From Verticillium longisporum (taxonomy: Eukaryota > Ascomycota > Sordariomycetes > Glomerellales > Plectosphaerellaceae): DNA of 64,000 nt. Both the position numbers and the translations under genes were made by a program. Below, piece by piece: positions 34,519 to 46,480 of the stretch. The number at the start of each line of letters is the position of its first letter. The first letter of the stretch is position 1. The stretch lies in contig JAETXT010000001.1 of the NCBI GenBank assembly GCA_019188255.1, positions 4,092,001-4,156,000 of the forward strand, given 5' to 3'. The notes beneath the pieces are model-generated. The model did no database searches, was not told the DNA's origin, and saw only the letters and a program-made list of their open reading frames with translations.

Positions 34519-35144
34519 TACTGTTATACATAATAATCAAGATCATACCACAATCCACTCATTGTGTCTGTTGCGGTTACACTGCCAGCAAGACACATTT
34601 CATTCTCGGCTCATACCATGGACTGGACCGACATGCCACACGAACCAACCACAGACCGGACAAAGTCCCCTCTCCCAAAATCAAGTGCGTCTCGAGATCA
34701 GCAGCTTAGGAATTAGCCGCGATCCTTCCCGAATACCAATGCAGGATCACGCTGCTGTGGGGCGCATCGATGAAGATGGCCGCGGGGTGCGATAGCGCGG
34801 GGTAATTGGGGTTGAAGGTGGTGAGGGGCCGGAAAGGCATCGGAAATCGGAAGCATTAGCTTTATACATTCCGGTTCGCACGGCATTTCGCACTCGAATG
34901 AAACACGACGTTGAAGGTCACATCGGTGTACGACGGGCGGATGATTCGGACGGGTGGTTCCATCCTCTGGAAATCGTTCGCACGACACCGTTGCGTGGCC
35001 TGATGCGTTTGCCCTCCCAGGCATATTTGTAGACCTTATGGCGGAGGTGAGACCCAAATGTTGGCTTGCTGTCCGCTTGAGTTCACGTCACCATCCGCCT
35101 CACAATTACAGCATTCGCCTTTTATCCTTCACACATTTGACATC
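34519..35144. other. Promoter region of the FAD monooxygenase
   Basis: About 625 bases with no supported gene. CGGAAATCGG lies at 34841-34850 and ATTCCGG near 34870, loosely like the motif in the other cluster promoters. Confidence 0.4.
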
Positions 35145-36594
35145 ATGGCCGCAAAGTGCCAGCTTGACGTGATCATTGTCGGCGCGGGGATAGGTGGCCT
35201 CGGCACCGCCTTGGCGCTCCGAGAAGTAGGGCACAAGGTGACTGTGCTCGAGCAGGCTGCAGACTTTGTCGAGGTGAGCTGCTCCCGCCGGACGATACCG
35301 GGTTACATTTCCAGAGGCTGACTTTTCCATGTGTAGATTGGAGCTGGAGTTCAAGTACCGCCAAATGCTGCACGGGAGTTGATTCGATGGGGCATGGGTG
35401 ACCAGATGGACGCCGTGTCGTCCAGGCCATCTCGCATCAACTATCGTTCTTGGCAAACAGCAGAGGCGCAGGGCTTTACCGATCTGTCGAGGCATCCCGA
35501 GGTGTACGGGGCTCCGTATTGGCAGATCTACCGGCCAGATTATCACTCCATCCTAGTTGAGGCTGCCGCGAAAGCTGGCGCTGTCATCCGCAAGGGACAG
35601 ACCGTGGTTGATTACAAGCCTGAGGAGGCCACAGTCGTCCTTGAGTCTGGAGAGACGGTTCGCGGCGATCTGATTATTGCTGCTGATGGAGTCAAGAGCT
35701 TGGCCAGGAAGGTGATGGGACTGAACATCGAGCCCCACGAGACGGGCGACACATGCTTCCGCGTTGTGGTGCCGAGAGAGAGGTTGACCAGTGATCCGGA
35801 GCTGGCGTCGCTTAGCACCGATCCCAACTTTGAGCAGTTCCTCGGTCCCGACCATCACATTATTGGGTGAGCTCATTCAAAGATGTCTTCAGTGTCAATC
35901 GCTCATCTTTTACACAGATACAACATGCAAAAGGAGAAGACGTTCAATCTACTGATGGTCATCCCTGACGACCGCAAGATGAAGGGATACAAGGCCCCTG
36001 CGACTGCTTCCGAGGTCAGAGAGGCCTACAAAGGATGGTCTCCTATGTAACTAAAGCGTCGAACCCCATCTCATGCGCGCTGTCAGCTGACCAGAACACA
36101 GGGTGCAGAAGCTCCTTTCCTTCCTGCCTGAAGAGGTCGAGAAGTGGCGCCTGACAGATCTCCCTACCATCACGGACTGGGTGCATCCATCGGGGAAAAT
36201 GGTTCTCATCGGCGATGCATCCCACGCCACGCTTCCGTATCTTGCCCAAGGCGCAGCAATGGCGATTGAAGATGCCGTCGTGCTCGGATCCGCGTTGTCT
36301 CACGTTAGCGCCAAGGAAGACATTCACCGGCTGTTGCTCTTCTTCTACAAGACAAGAGTCGGTCGTGCACATGCGATTCAAAGGGGCAGCTTCACGAACA
36401 GGTTTTTTATCCACATGAGGGAGGAGGAGATTCTCAAAATGAGGCTTGGCGTGTTCAAGGCTGGCGACTATCCCAGCAGCCCGAATCTGATGGGCAACAC
36501 GGTGTTCCAGGACTGGCTGTACGGCTATGATGCCAAGGCAGACGCGAGCTTGCAGTGGGAGACGGAGGTGCGAGCAAATGGGTCTCGGCTGTAA
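35145..36594 (+). CDS. FAD-dependent monooxygenase (salicylate-hydroxylase-like) with PTS1 (SRL)
   Basis: Single-component aromatic-ring hydroxylase type. Exons 35145-35273, 35337-35866, 35918-36046 and 36102-36594 join to 426 residues, standard length. N-terminal Rossmann motif VIIVGAGIGGLGTALAL (GxGxxG) with the ribose-binding glutamate in TVLEQ. The DG motif reads IIAADGVKSLAR, and the GD motif VLIGDASHATLPYLAQGAAM with IEDA. C-terminus RANGSRL: SRL is a canonical PTS1, unusual for this class and matching the peroxisomal signals of the acyl-CoA enzymes on the other side of the transposon block. It probably hydroxylates an aromatic or unsaturated ring; substrate unknown. Confidence 0.92.
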
Positions 36595-36788
36595 TGATAT
36601 TCATTCAAAATAATAGGTCCTGAAGCGAGGGAAAGTTAGAAAAATATACTTGTAACAGCTCTTCCCAAAAGCCGGTTCATATTCCACTGCCTTCCCCATT
36701 GCAGAGACTCTGAGATCCCGTTTTGCTTTGCTTCTTACCTCCCCATCAATCCACACTCCAGACTCACCAACACCAGAATTTCGGTCGA

Positions 36789-37845
36789 ATGCCAGCCATG
36801 GATTATCTTTCCGAAATCAGCTCAAACGACTCAGAACCCGAATATATAGAAGCAGGCTATGTACGCAAATGCTCGAAGAAAGAATCGATCCCCTTTCCGA
36901 CACGTTCGGAACAGACAGTTTGGATGCAAGACGTGGCTGCTCTTCCCGGCTTCGACTTCAAGAAGCCAAGGAAGATATTCCACATACCTAGGCAAATACA
37001 AGATGGACTGGGCGGCTGGGTCGAGGACACTTCGGATTTGCAGGGATGCAGGGAACGGTTTGTCGACTCCCTGACCGGAGTTTTCGCCGCAGCTGCCGAC
37101 TTCTTTTCAGTCCAAGATGATACGACCAGAGAACAGATATCCTTATTCGAGGCAGCGCCATCGATCGCGGAGCGAGCCAGGAAAACAGCCCGCCTCCTTC
37201 GCTTGCTAGAGGGCGGTGACCCTGAAGACGTTCAGAATCACACGCCCTGTGAGGTCGAGGCAGTGATGCACTTTGGAGTACTACGACAAAGCTATCTTGA
37301 TCAAGGTTCACGGCAGCCAGACTCCAAACAAGTACTTTTGCAGGCACAATATGGCTGCCAGAAACCTCTTGAACTTCTTTACAGGTCCATCGAGACTTAC
37401 AACCAGGTCAAGATCATTTGCCAAAGTAAGTTTCATCAGAAAAGTCTACATGACGAATCGGTCCCTGCTAATGACCAAAGGTCAAGTTCGCGAGCTCTTC
37501 AAAGCTCATCGTCTGGGATTCGAGCGCAGAACGAGCTTCGATACGAATACTTTAGAGCCAATGTTCCACATTCGAGCCAATTCGAAACTGCAAGAGATGG
37601 AGTTGAAGGAGTCCAAGACGCAGTTGAAGGAGTCAAAGAGAGAGTTGGAGAGGTCCAAGACAGAGTTGGAGAGGTCCAAGATCAAAGTTGCCAATCTCGA
37701 GGGACAAATACGAAGACTCAACACGAAGCATGACGGTGTCAATAGAGACCGCGAAACTTTGAAAAGGCAGCTAGCAGAGTCTGATGATCGAGTTGAGAAG
37801 CTGCGTAAGAAGGTACGCGGGGCCCTGGATGATCATGATCTATGA
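36789..37845 (+). CDS. Hypothetical protein with C-terminal coiled coil, 333 aa
   Basis: Two exons (36789-37425 and 37481-37845, GTAAGT..CCAAAG) join in frame. A second in-frame ATG at 36798 is possible. The N-terminal 220 residues look globular and mostly helical, with no recognised domain. The C-terminal 130 residues are charged and heptad-patterned (LKESKTQLKESKRELERSK and similar), predicting a long coiled coil. The DNA of this stretch is four 21-bp tandem units at 37601-37684, so the coil has grown by unit duplication. No membrane or signal segment. Similar designs are frequent in fungal orphan genes. Function not recognised. Confidence 0.6.
37601..37684 (+). repeat. Coding 21-bp minisatellite, four units
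   Basis: Four 21-bp units starting AGTTGAAGGAGTC or AGTTGGAGAGGTC encode four heptads of a coiled coil within the hypothetical gene. Being a multiple of three, copy-number changes keep the frame. Confidence 0.75.
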
Positions 37846-40800
37846 GCCACACAGCTCTGGTGCGATTTTACAAAGAAACGTGGACATGACAGCGAATGCA
37901 CGCAAGGCCTTTGCCACAATATCGGATCGATCGATAATGCGGATGCCATTTAGCTTTCAGAAGGACACATATCATGGTTACGACCTCACGAAGGCTATTT
38001 GTCGGTAGCAGAAAGAAGTTTCATTGGATCACAGGCGGAAGCCGGATGAAATACATCATACCGTGAAAATATTCAGCTGAGAATCCCTCTCGGGCAAGTG
38101 TTCAGAGTATTCAAGAGATCAATGGCAGGTATTGGGGCCAGGAGCAACCGAAAAGGAATTATCCACGTCACAGACTGTGCCCTCCGCAGGTAGCGTGCAG
38201 TTGTCGAAGCACTGCCGACGCCTTGCCATGTAAAGCAATGACTACGCGAGCGAAGTATGCTACCTTACAATCGGCAGCGTGTTAAGTATGCATGGTCCTT
38301 TATAGGCATGAGGAACTCCCTCAGGATCCATCACGCTCAAGCACCACACTCTTTTCAAGTCCCACACCGTATTCAAAGCCGAGACGAACAGCATCAGATG
38401 TGTTCCCGATGACCAGCCCGGGTACCTTGCCCCGGTGCCAAGGTCCTCATATCGCTCGTTGGCGGCAGCGGGACACTGCATATACTCCGCGACAGCAGAT
38501 CTCGTCAGAGGTCGCCGGGCAGAGTACTCTTCGCGTACATCGTCCAGATGAGATGGTGGGCAAATATCATCGTGGGACGAGACGCTACCATGCTTGACGG
38601 CGCAGGGGATGCTCGTCCTCGGCTACTTGAAGGCATCGCTGCGCTGCCGGCTTCTTCGCGGACGGTACGTCTGCTCGTCGGTAGATCGCCTGGGCTGGTG
38701 GCGAGCTGGTCGGGGATGCCGCCCGCGTTAGCAGGTTGCTAGGCTGTAGAGCGACGCAGAGGTGATGACTTGGTTGCAGTCGTAGTCGATCACCAGGTCA
38801 TGATGGGGATCGGTCGAGTTTTCTAGCAGACCGCAGGCCATTTCTCAGAGCTCGGCTGCCGTGGGTTCGGAAAGGGGTGGCGAGCGCGCATCGGGTTCGT
38901 CGATGCAGAAGAATCGGGCGTCGTTACTGTGCACGTTTCGACGTCACTATTACAAGGTCGGTGGAACTGCCGAATCAGCATGGAGTTTCAGGAGACTGAC
39001 GATGGTTCTCGACAGTATCTGAACGCCGTCTATGACAGTCCGATCAGTACTCGAGAAACATGGCTGCAATGGTGTTCCCATGGTTAGCCATGTGAGAAGC
39101 CTGAAGAACGTACGTTTAGCAACCCTTCGTCTTGCACCAGTCGGTTTTTCGTGGCCCGAACTGAAGCGTCACAGCAGCCCGTCCTCAAAGGCATCCGTTT
39201 CTGGCTGCCCTGCCTGCACCGTTTGTTGGCACTGCAGTCGCCGGCAAGACCCTGGATGCCGCTTGGATTCCGCCCAATTGCAAGATTGGACAACTCTCCT
39301 GTCCCTCCCTCGTGGCTGACACGGCATCTCTTTGAGCGGGAAGGTCATCGGAAGAGGAGGTATCTAGTATGGATACCCTCTGGTCACACAACGAGACGAA
39401 GCCACCTTCGCCTGCACGAGAAACGCCGTGCAAGCCATCAGACGAGTCCCTCTCGCTGGGCCCGCCAGGGTCAAACAGTATGTCCAGAGTCGTGGGCATG
39501 CGCACCGGCGGAGCACGAGAGTCTCGGGGGTATTCAGCCAAGACTGCGCAAGCGAAACAGCTCAGTTGCCGCATTCCACAGCGGGCCGGCTTCTGACTTG
39601 TCCTTCGGTCCAACTTGATTGTCTCGTTCGGACGGCATTCGCATGGCGAGCAGCGCCAAGTAGGCGCAACGCGACTGCCGAGAAGCTTGGCCGCGGGAGA
39701 CAGTGTGGGTTCATCATTGTGATTCGGCATCGAGGGTGCTTGTCGGATATGGTTGAGACATGTTGCTAGGGTTGGGCGCACATCGTCGTTGTATCGTGGG
39801 GGCCGCCGTGTTTGTGTCCATCAGGACGGTTGGAATGGGGTAGAATGATTGTACAGCATCCTGAGGCCGTGGCGATAGGCTGCTCAGCAGAGGATTCCTG
39901 GGGATGACTTCGCGTGGTGGTGCGAGCTGCGATCGGCATCAATGGTCATTATGCGCTGGACAATGGCAGGCCGTCGGCTTCGTGACTGGAGATTGTTGTT
40001 GGCGGGGGGGGAACACTTGGAGGCAAGGCACCGTGGCGGGCACTGTGACGGGCCGGGAAACTGAGGGTACAGGGCACTCAGGCTGCTGCCTCACTGAAGA
40101 GCGCTGCAGCGGGGTCCGCTGAAGAGGACGGATCGCTGTGCCGTCAGGCTGGTCACCGCCATCATCTTTCTCCCCATCTTCGTCTGGGCATTGCTGTGCA
40201 GCTAGAGTCGGCGTTCGTATGAGTTGCGTGTCATCTTTATGCTAAAAAGAGGCTTCGACACGTGCACGATGCCTGGGGCTGCCTCTTTGCAGTGGAGTGG
40301 CATAGAAACGCTGGTTCCACGATTTAAGGTATGGTGCGCCAACCCTCTGCTCCGTCGCAGCGCTGTTCTTTGGGAATAGCTTCACGTCAGGGGTATCCAT
40401 CACAACGTAGGCGGCCATGTACATGACTGACTACCTGGGGGCTGCACCAGGAGAAGGAAGAGGACGCAAGGGAGAGAGAGATCCCAGCTGATTCACACGT
40501 GACGGAACAAGCATTGCCGTCAGGTCCCTCCCTTATCTGGTGGTCCCTCGTCGCGCCCCTTGTCCGACGGCCACATCGCGGGGTCGTGTTGCCATTCCCC
40601 TTGCATGCCCTGGCCCCCGGGGCCAGACTCGTCATGTCTCCGAATAAGAGAGCTCGTATAGGGCTCCTCGTCGTGTATCCAGTTTCGCATGATCCTACGC
40701 GCGCCTGCGACACACGGAGACACGGACACACACCTACGGTCGGTCGTCAGGAAATTGCTGTCGAAGCGAAATCTGCCGTGTGGCTGCATGAACGGCGCAA

Positions 40801-41129
40801 CGCCACAGGTCAAAAACGCGCGCCATGCCGAGCGGCGGCTCAGGGGGGGTCAAGATCGACGAAACGCATGAGGCGAGAGAGAAGACGGGGCCAACTCGTC
40901 GGGGGGTCCGGCACGTTGGTTGAGCAGAAAAGCGGCGCAGTCGAACCGAAATTCGGTGCGTGGCGCGGGACCGCAACGAAAGTGTAGGCAGCAGCATTTC
41001 GGGTGAGGACGGTCGCAGAGATCCGTCCCTCGTGCAGGCGCCGTTGGGATGCATGAGACGATGAGAGACAAGATGGGAGGATGGACGGGGGTCAGAGCGC
41101 GACGCAAACACCCCCTTTTGCTTCACCCC

Positions 41130-41205
41130 GACGGCCAGACGGCCAGACGGCTAGTCGACGGCCAGACGGCCAGACGGCTAGTCGACGGCCAGACGGCATG
41201 ACGAG
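41130..41205. repeat. GACGGCCA-rich minisatellite
   Basis: Tandem units of GACGGCCAGACGGCTAGTC-like sequence, roughly 27 bp each, about 2.5 copies, with internal 9-bp GACGGCCA(G) sub-repeats. No coding role is apparent. Confidence 0.7.
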
Positions 41206-42184
41206 CAAGACACTGGACGAGAGAGGCCAGAGGAGAGAGCCCGGAGGCATCAGTAATTGGTAGGGAGGCAGGGAGACCAGCGCATCGTATTCTGCGCCGG
41301 CGATAAGGCGCCGTAGAATTGGCCCAACAATGGCTCCACCCTGTACGAGATTTTCTTTTCGTTCCCCTAACTCGTTTCGTCCTACGGTAAAGTTTGGCCT
41401 TTTTGCATTTCAGGCGCCCATGTTTTTGCTCTCCCCCTTTTTGTGTTTTCCGTGGGATCCGTTGGGGTGCATCGCCTTGGTGCGAATCCCCTCACTCTGT
41501 TGCTCCCCGCCAGCATCGGCCATCATCGCCATGCGCTGCGCTGGCCAGCCTCACGATCCCGATGACACCCGCCCGCCACGATACCCCCACTCGCCGGGGA
41601 GGGGGGCTAGCCACGGAGTTCGGCCCCTTTGCCCCCCTCGCCCTGATCGAGTGAGGGTCGACGTGTCGAAGGGTCGAAAGGGGGAGGGGACGGGGGGCGC
41701 GGCGGCCCAGGACGCCAGCCCGAAAGCTTAGCACACCAGATTCAACGTGACATATGCAGGCCATTTCCATCTTCCTGGCGCTGGCGTCTCGCCGATTGGC
41801 CGGCGACCCATGCTCTCGCCAACAGACCCCTAGCCGTAGATCGTATCCAGCTGCAAAAAAAATGCTGTTATCGGGCTAGCGCTCAAGACGGGAGGGGCAA
41901 GGGCCTGTGTGGTGTTTCTGGGAACGGGTGCTTCCCTTTCCAGTGTGCGTGGAATGCTCGACCCCTATATCGTTAGCCTCTTCTGGCCTCGCCGTCGACC
42001 TATTTCTGGATGCAGCTGGGCGCCGGCCAAGAGCTGGCACGCCTGGACGCCTGGACGCCTGGCACGCCTGGCCGCCTGGACACAGGTTGTGTGTTGTGTT
42101 GCTCCCTGTCTGGCCTCCCCGATCATTGGCCTCGTTCTCTTTTTTTGAGTTGGGCTAGCTCGTGTACATGGTACCTTGCCGTAC

Positions 42185-42308
42185 CTACATTACCTTAGGT
42201 ACCTACCTTGGGTACCTACCTTGGGTACCTTGCCTACCTACATGGTACCATGCCTACCTACCTACCTACCTACCTACCTACCTACCTACCTACCTACCTA
42301 CCTAGGTA
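42185..42308. repeat. GGTACCTACCTTG repeats followed by (CCTA)n microsatellite
   Basis: Three imperfect copies of GGTACCTACCTTG lead into about 13 tandem CCTA tetranucleotides (42253-42304), about 195 bases upstream of the glycosyltransferase start, so probably within its promoter or 5' leader. A C-rich pyrimidine tract of this kind is mutable in length. Confidence 0.85.
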
Positions 42309-42500
42309 GTATAGTAGTACATGGCGTCCGCCTCTCACGGTCCCAACGGTTGTGGCTTCACTTTTATTTTTCCCCCTCCTCTCTGCGAACTGATTTCTGG
42401 CTGTCCCCCATCCATCCGCCGTTGTATCTGGCCTTCTTCGACCATCTGCCTGCTGCTGCGAATAGTCTCCCCCCACTGCTCGGCATCACCTCACACCATC

Positions 42501-43851
42501 ATGGGCCTCGCGTCCCCGACCTCCATGTACCACCAGATGCGTGTGCGCGGCCTGCAAAGGCCCGCCACCATCTCGGTCATTTTCGGCGCCGTCCTCGCCT
42601 TCGTCTACGTCCTGTTGCAGTCCTCGGCGCCCTGGAACCTGACCTCATCACATACACGGTATGTCGATCCCGCCCTCGTTTGCGACCCGTGCCTTCTTCT
42701 GACAAGGTGTCTCTAGATTAGGCAAGGAGTACAAGATCCCCGTCCGACAGATCGAGGGCCTCGCCGACGCCATCGCCGACATGTGGCGGCCGCTCGTCGT
42801 CGACATCAACGCCGACAACTACACGGCCTGGCTCTGGGGCGACCGCGGCACGCCGTACGTCATGCCCGCCAAGGCGAAGCGCCACTACACGACGCCCCTC
42901 GGCATGGACGTGCTCATCCTCGACGTCGACACGAGGCCGCTCGAGCAGATGCGCTCCAAGGGCCGCGTCCAGAGCGACTTTCGCGCCCTGTTTGAGGACG
43001 ACCAGCTGACGCCGCGCTTTGCCGGCATGCTGAACCACTACATCTATGGTACGTTGCAGTCGAGAGAGCACAAGTGGAGAGCCGAGGTTCTCTGAGGCTC
43101 CGGGTTCGACCACAGTGTGAGGATCCCAAGAGCTGACCTTCCTGCAGCGCAGATCCATGGGTACGACTACAAGTTCATCCACGCCTCGGAGCTGTCGGAC
43201 CGCCACCAGACGTGGGTCAAGGTGCCGGCGATCAAGGAGGCCCTGCTCAAGTACAAGTTCGTCGTCTTCGCCGACGCCGACGCCCTCTTCAACCAGCCCG
43301 ACGTGCCCCTCGAGTGGATGCTCAACTACTGGAACGTCCACCCCAAGACGCTCGTCGCCATGGCCGAGGACCCCAACTCGCCGACGAACCAGGACCCCAA
43401 GGGCTGGGTGCTCTGGAACACGGGCTTCATCGTCGCCCAGCAGGGCGAGCGCACGCAGGAGCTCTTCCGCCAGTGGGACGACTGCCCCTCGGGCCGCCAG
43501 TTCCCCGACTGCCGGCGCTGGGCCCACGACTGGGCCCACGAGCAGGCCGCCTTCGGCCACCACCTGCGCTACGCCTGGAACAAGACGGACGACCTGCGCG
43601 CCATTGCCTGCATGGACGCCAACGGCGCCCACCACTGCGGCGACCGCAAGTGCCTCGGCGTCTTCGTCTCGCACCACTGGGGCAAGAAGGACGAGCCCAT
43701 CCAGGACCTGTGGCGCCTCGTCACGCGCGCCGTCACGCGCTACGCGAGCCAGGGCCGCCCGGATCTCATCTTCAAGGCCTTCATCAACCCGATCCGCCCG
43801 CCGCCCAACTGGGCCTTTTACGATGAGATGTTACGATTCGACGAGGCGTAG
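42501..43851 (+). CDS. Type II membrane glycosyltransferase, GT34 (GMA12/MNN10)-like
   Basis: Predicted Golgi sugar-nucleotide-dependent transferase. Exons 42501-42658, 42717-43048 and 43148-43851 join to 397 residues. After a short basic N-terminus comes one signal-anchor (ATISVIFGAVLAFVYVLL). The luminal domain includes VVFADADALFNQPDVPLEW with the DxD metal/UDP or GDP-sugar motif, then WVLWNTGFIVAQQG and WAHEQAAFGHHL, the arrangement of galactosyl/mannosyltransferases of the GMA12/MNN10 class. Codon use is very GC-rich (third positions mostly C), unlike the metabolic cluster, suggesting a well-expressed core gene. Exact sugar and linkage are not predictable. Confidence 0.8.
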
Positions 43852-44032
43852 ATTTGGGTGTGGCCTCTTTGCTGCACTGGCGCTCGGCGCGGGATCATGG
43901 TGCCGCGGATTTTTTTTGTTCTGCGGAGAATAGAAGGCAGCGTGTTTTACGACTTTTTCCTCTTTTCAGGCATTATGCTCTTTCAGGCATTATGGGCGGA
44001 TGGGACTATTTGTCCACCCCCCTGTTTTTTTT

Positions 44033-44066
<34 letters not shown>

Positions 44067-45072
44067 ACATCACACAGCCTTGTAATTGTCCGATTCAGCC
44101 TGCTTTCCACCTCGAAACTTGGATACAGCTCGTTTTTTAGAACGCCTGTACTACTACACGACGGCATCGAGGAAAGGTCTACTTTCCGAAAAGACACGGG
44201 CCGGAGCTCGTACTTTGACGGGCTCAAAATGTCTTTCAGTGCGAAGAAAATGCGTCGACTATTCATGTCGCCAGCGGAAATCACTTGGAAATAGAGGTCT
44301 CGCCTCCAAATAAGAGAAATAAGACCCGCCAGCGGCCAAACCTGGGCGAGATTCATAGAGCTCTTATCATGCTTGCCATCGCCAACGATACGATAATCTA
44401 TTCACTACCAGCACCCTATCAGCACGGCTCCATAGCCCGGCGTCTCCCTTGTGTTGACAAACGAAAACCCCCAGCTCAGCTGTTGGTTCGGCGCGAGCAG
44501 TTTGTCAGAACCACGCCTCACGAGGGTGCTGTTCCTTGCTATTGGACATCAGCCCAATAAACTGAAACAAACAATGCACACGTTGCAACATCTTTCGCAT
44601 AAGGTTTATTGCACAAGGTTTAGCTACTGGGTCCTCATTCCCATCGTGCCCGAGTCAGCATTCCCAATGCTACGCCCCAATCATGAGCGGCCAGCAGGCG
44701 ACGCGGCAGTCTCTGACATGGGGACGGGCATTGTGGTGCCACATGCCGTCACGGCTGTGCATGCCACTCGGATTGAGGAACGCTGGCAATCAAGGAGACA
44801 GACACATCCTGCCAATCGAATGCCGCGAAGGAGGACAATACGCAGCGGCGTCTCGCGCCCTGCAGTTCCTGTCTCTATCAAGCAGTGCGCCAATCTAGCG
44901 GCGCCTTGCACGCGGCAACAAAACCACCCCCCGCGATATACCAAGATAGGTAGTGGAGCCAAAAAATAATAACCATCTTAATGCCATCTTGTCCTCGAGT
45001 CATTCGTGATCGTACCTCATTGTCATTTGCCTGCTCGTTCACGTCCATAGCCATCGCCCTGGCACCCGAGCC
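43852..45072. other. Intergenic, convergent 3' ends
   Basis: About 1.2 kb between the glycosyltransferase and the regulator. It includes an (AAC)n microsatellite at about 44035-44066 just downstream of the glycosyltransferase, probably in its 3' UTR. No gene is supported. Confidence 0.5.
44035..44066. repeat. (AAC)n microsatellite
   Basis: About ten tandem AAC trinucleotides following a T-run. Confidence 0.9.
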
Positions 45073-46480
45073 CTACGACAGCCCAATACTGGCACTCATC
45101 GCAGGGTCCCAGGCCCCCCAGACAGCCAGCCCAACCTCGCCCCGCGCCCACGCCATCCCCTCCTGCGCCGCCGGCAGAAACGCAAGCTCCGTCTCGGGCA
45201 ACGCCTCCGACAGCTCGGCCACGAGACACGCCCCGACGCCGGCGGCCCACCAGCACCGCAGCCCCATGCGGTGCAGCAGCACGGCCCAGTGCATGACGAC
45301 CAGCAGCGCCATGGGCTCGCCGCCGCCAACGGCCGCCGCGAACCCGGGCCCGGCGAGGCTGGGAAACGAGGCGCAGTACCCCGGCACCAGCCCCGTCGCG
45401 TCCTCGGCGAAGCACGTGCCCAGATGAAAAACGGCGCGCCGGTACATCTCGTGCCGGGAGAGCGGCGGCTGCTGCCCCTGCTGCTGCTCGGCGTGGAGGA
45501 GGGCCGTACGCGCGGGCTTCTGGCTGTCGGGGTAGTAGGCGGCAGGCTCGTGCAGGGCGTCGTTGACGGCGTAGAGGCGGCCGAGGGGCGCGCGCGTCGC
45601 GGCGTCGCAGGCGTCGATGCTCGCGGGCAGGCGGAGGAGGCTCTGCAGGGCGGTGGCGGGGCTCGCGGCAAGCAGGGCGTCGAGGCCCGCGGCGGCGGCG
45701 GCGCCGGACTTGGCGGCCTGCGACCAGAGGGCGAAGATGGAGGCCACGTGGTTCGTGGCCGTGCCGGCGCGCGTCGTGCTGAAGACGGCGAGGTGGTAGG
45801 CTGTGTGGGCGGCGGTGGCGACGTGCGTGAGCCAGTCTTGCTCGTGGTGCGCGGTGCGCGCGCGGACATGGCGGTGGAGGGCCGAGGTGGCCGCGTTGTG
45901 GTAGGCGAGGGCGCTGCGGACGTACGAGGCTGCGTCGGCCTCGGTCTGGGCTACGTTGACGGCGAGGTCGAGGGACGTGAGCGCGAACATGATGCGCAGG
46001 ATGAAATCATGGCGGAGACCCTCGCGCGGCATGACGTTTTGCATGAGAGGGTACTCTTCGGGGTGGCATGTCATGATCAGGTAGGTGTGCGTTGACCAGC
46101 GGTGCATGAGCTCGAGCTCGAGGAGCCGGCGTGGTTCTGGCGAGGGCTGGAGCTCGGGGGACGACGAGAAGGACGTTTCGCTCGGCGAGGGCATCCGCGA
46201 GGCCTGTGGTGGCGAGAGAGACGACGACCCGCTGCTCAGGCTTGTTTCTGACGGCAGACCGACGGCCAAACATGACGATGGGTCAAGATGTGCGGGCGTC
46301 GAGCTGGGCCGAGGAGGCGGTCGGACTCTGGCCATAGGAGCATGTCGTTTTTCGCACAACGCAGTTTGCACACGGCGGACCTTGCTCGTCGCATTTGACA
46401 TGTCTTTTCTTGCAATTGAGACATCCTCTACGGGATTTGGAGTGAGTCTGCCGCTGTTTCATCGTCCTCTCTCTTCTCAT
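45073..46480 (-). CDS. Zn2Cys6 regulator of the Upc2-like group, frame discontinuity
   Basis: The N-terminus (start 46480, or in-frame ATG 46462) encodes SRRGCLNCKKRHVKC, DEQGPPCANC and VVRKTTC, a complete zinc cluster of the type seen in Upc2-like sterol regulators. The remaining protein is Pro/Ser-rich and then LLELELMHRWSTHTYL, the conserved start of the Upc2-like C-terminal domain, running to 45073. The zinc-cluster frame and the long downstream frame (from about 46335) differ by one base. An intron would need the weak donor GTCCGA with acceptor CCGTCAG; otherwise there is one extra base near 46323-46342. The GC-rich sequence makes overlapping antisense frames look open; these are ignored. 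Targets unknown. Confidence 0.75.

Larger units (their letters stand above)
37846..42500. other. Long interval without a supportable gene
   Basis: About 4.65 kb. Several open frames occur on both strands, up to about 200 codons near 39185-39781, but they overlap each other and show no conserved motif or consistent splice structure. Dinucleotide composition looks normal, so this is not RIP-mutated DNA. It contains a minisatellite (41130-41205) and a repeat-rich tract before the glycosyltransferase (42040-42308). Decayed genes cannot be excluded. Confidence 0.45.

Noticed and set aside
39185..39781. 198-codon minus-strand open frame
   Set aside because: Overlaps equal-sized frames on the other strand; no conserved motif and no splice support.
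41130..41205. CRISPR-like array
   Set aside because: Units are contiguous with no unique spacers, and the genome is fungal; it is an ordinary minisatellite.
42718..43677. 319-codon minus-strand open frame
   Set aside because: Antisense shadow of the GC-rich glycosyltransferase exons, with a Val/Ala/Gly-biased composition.
45271..46095. 274-codon plus-strand open frame
   Set aside because: Antisense to the Upc2-like regulator; Gly/Arg/Ala-biased and without motif.
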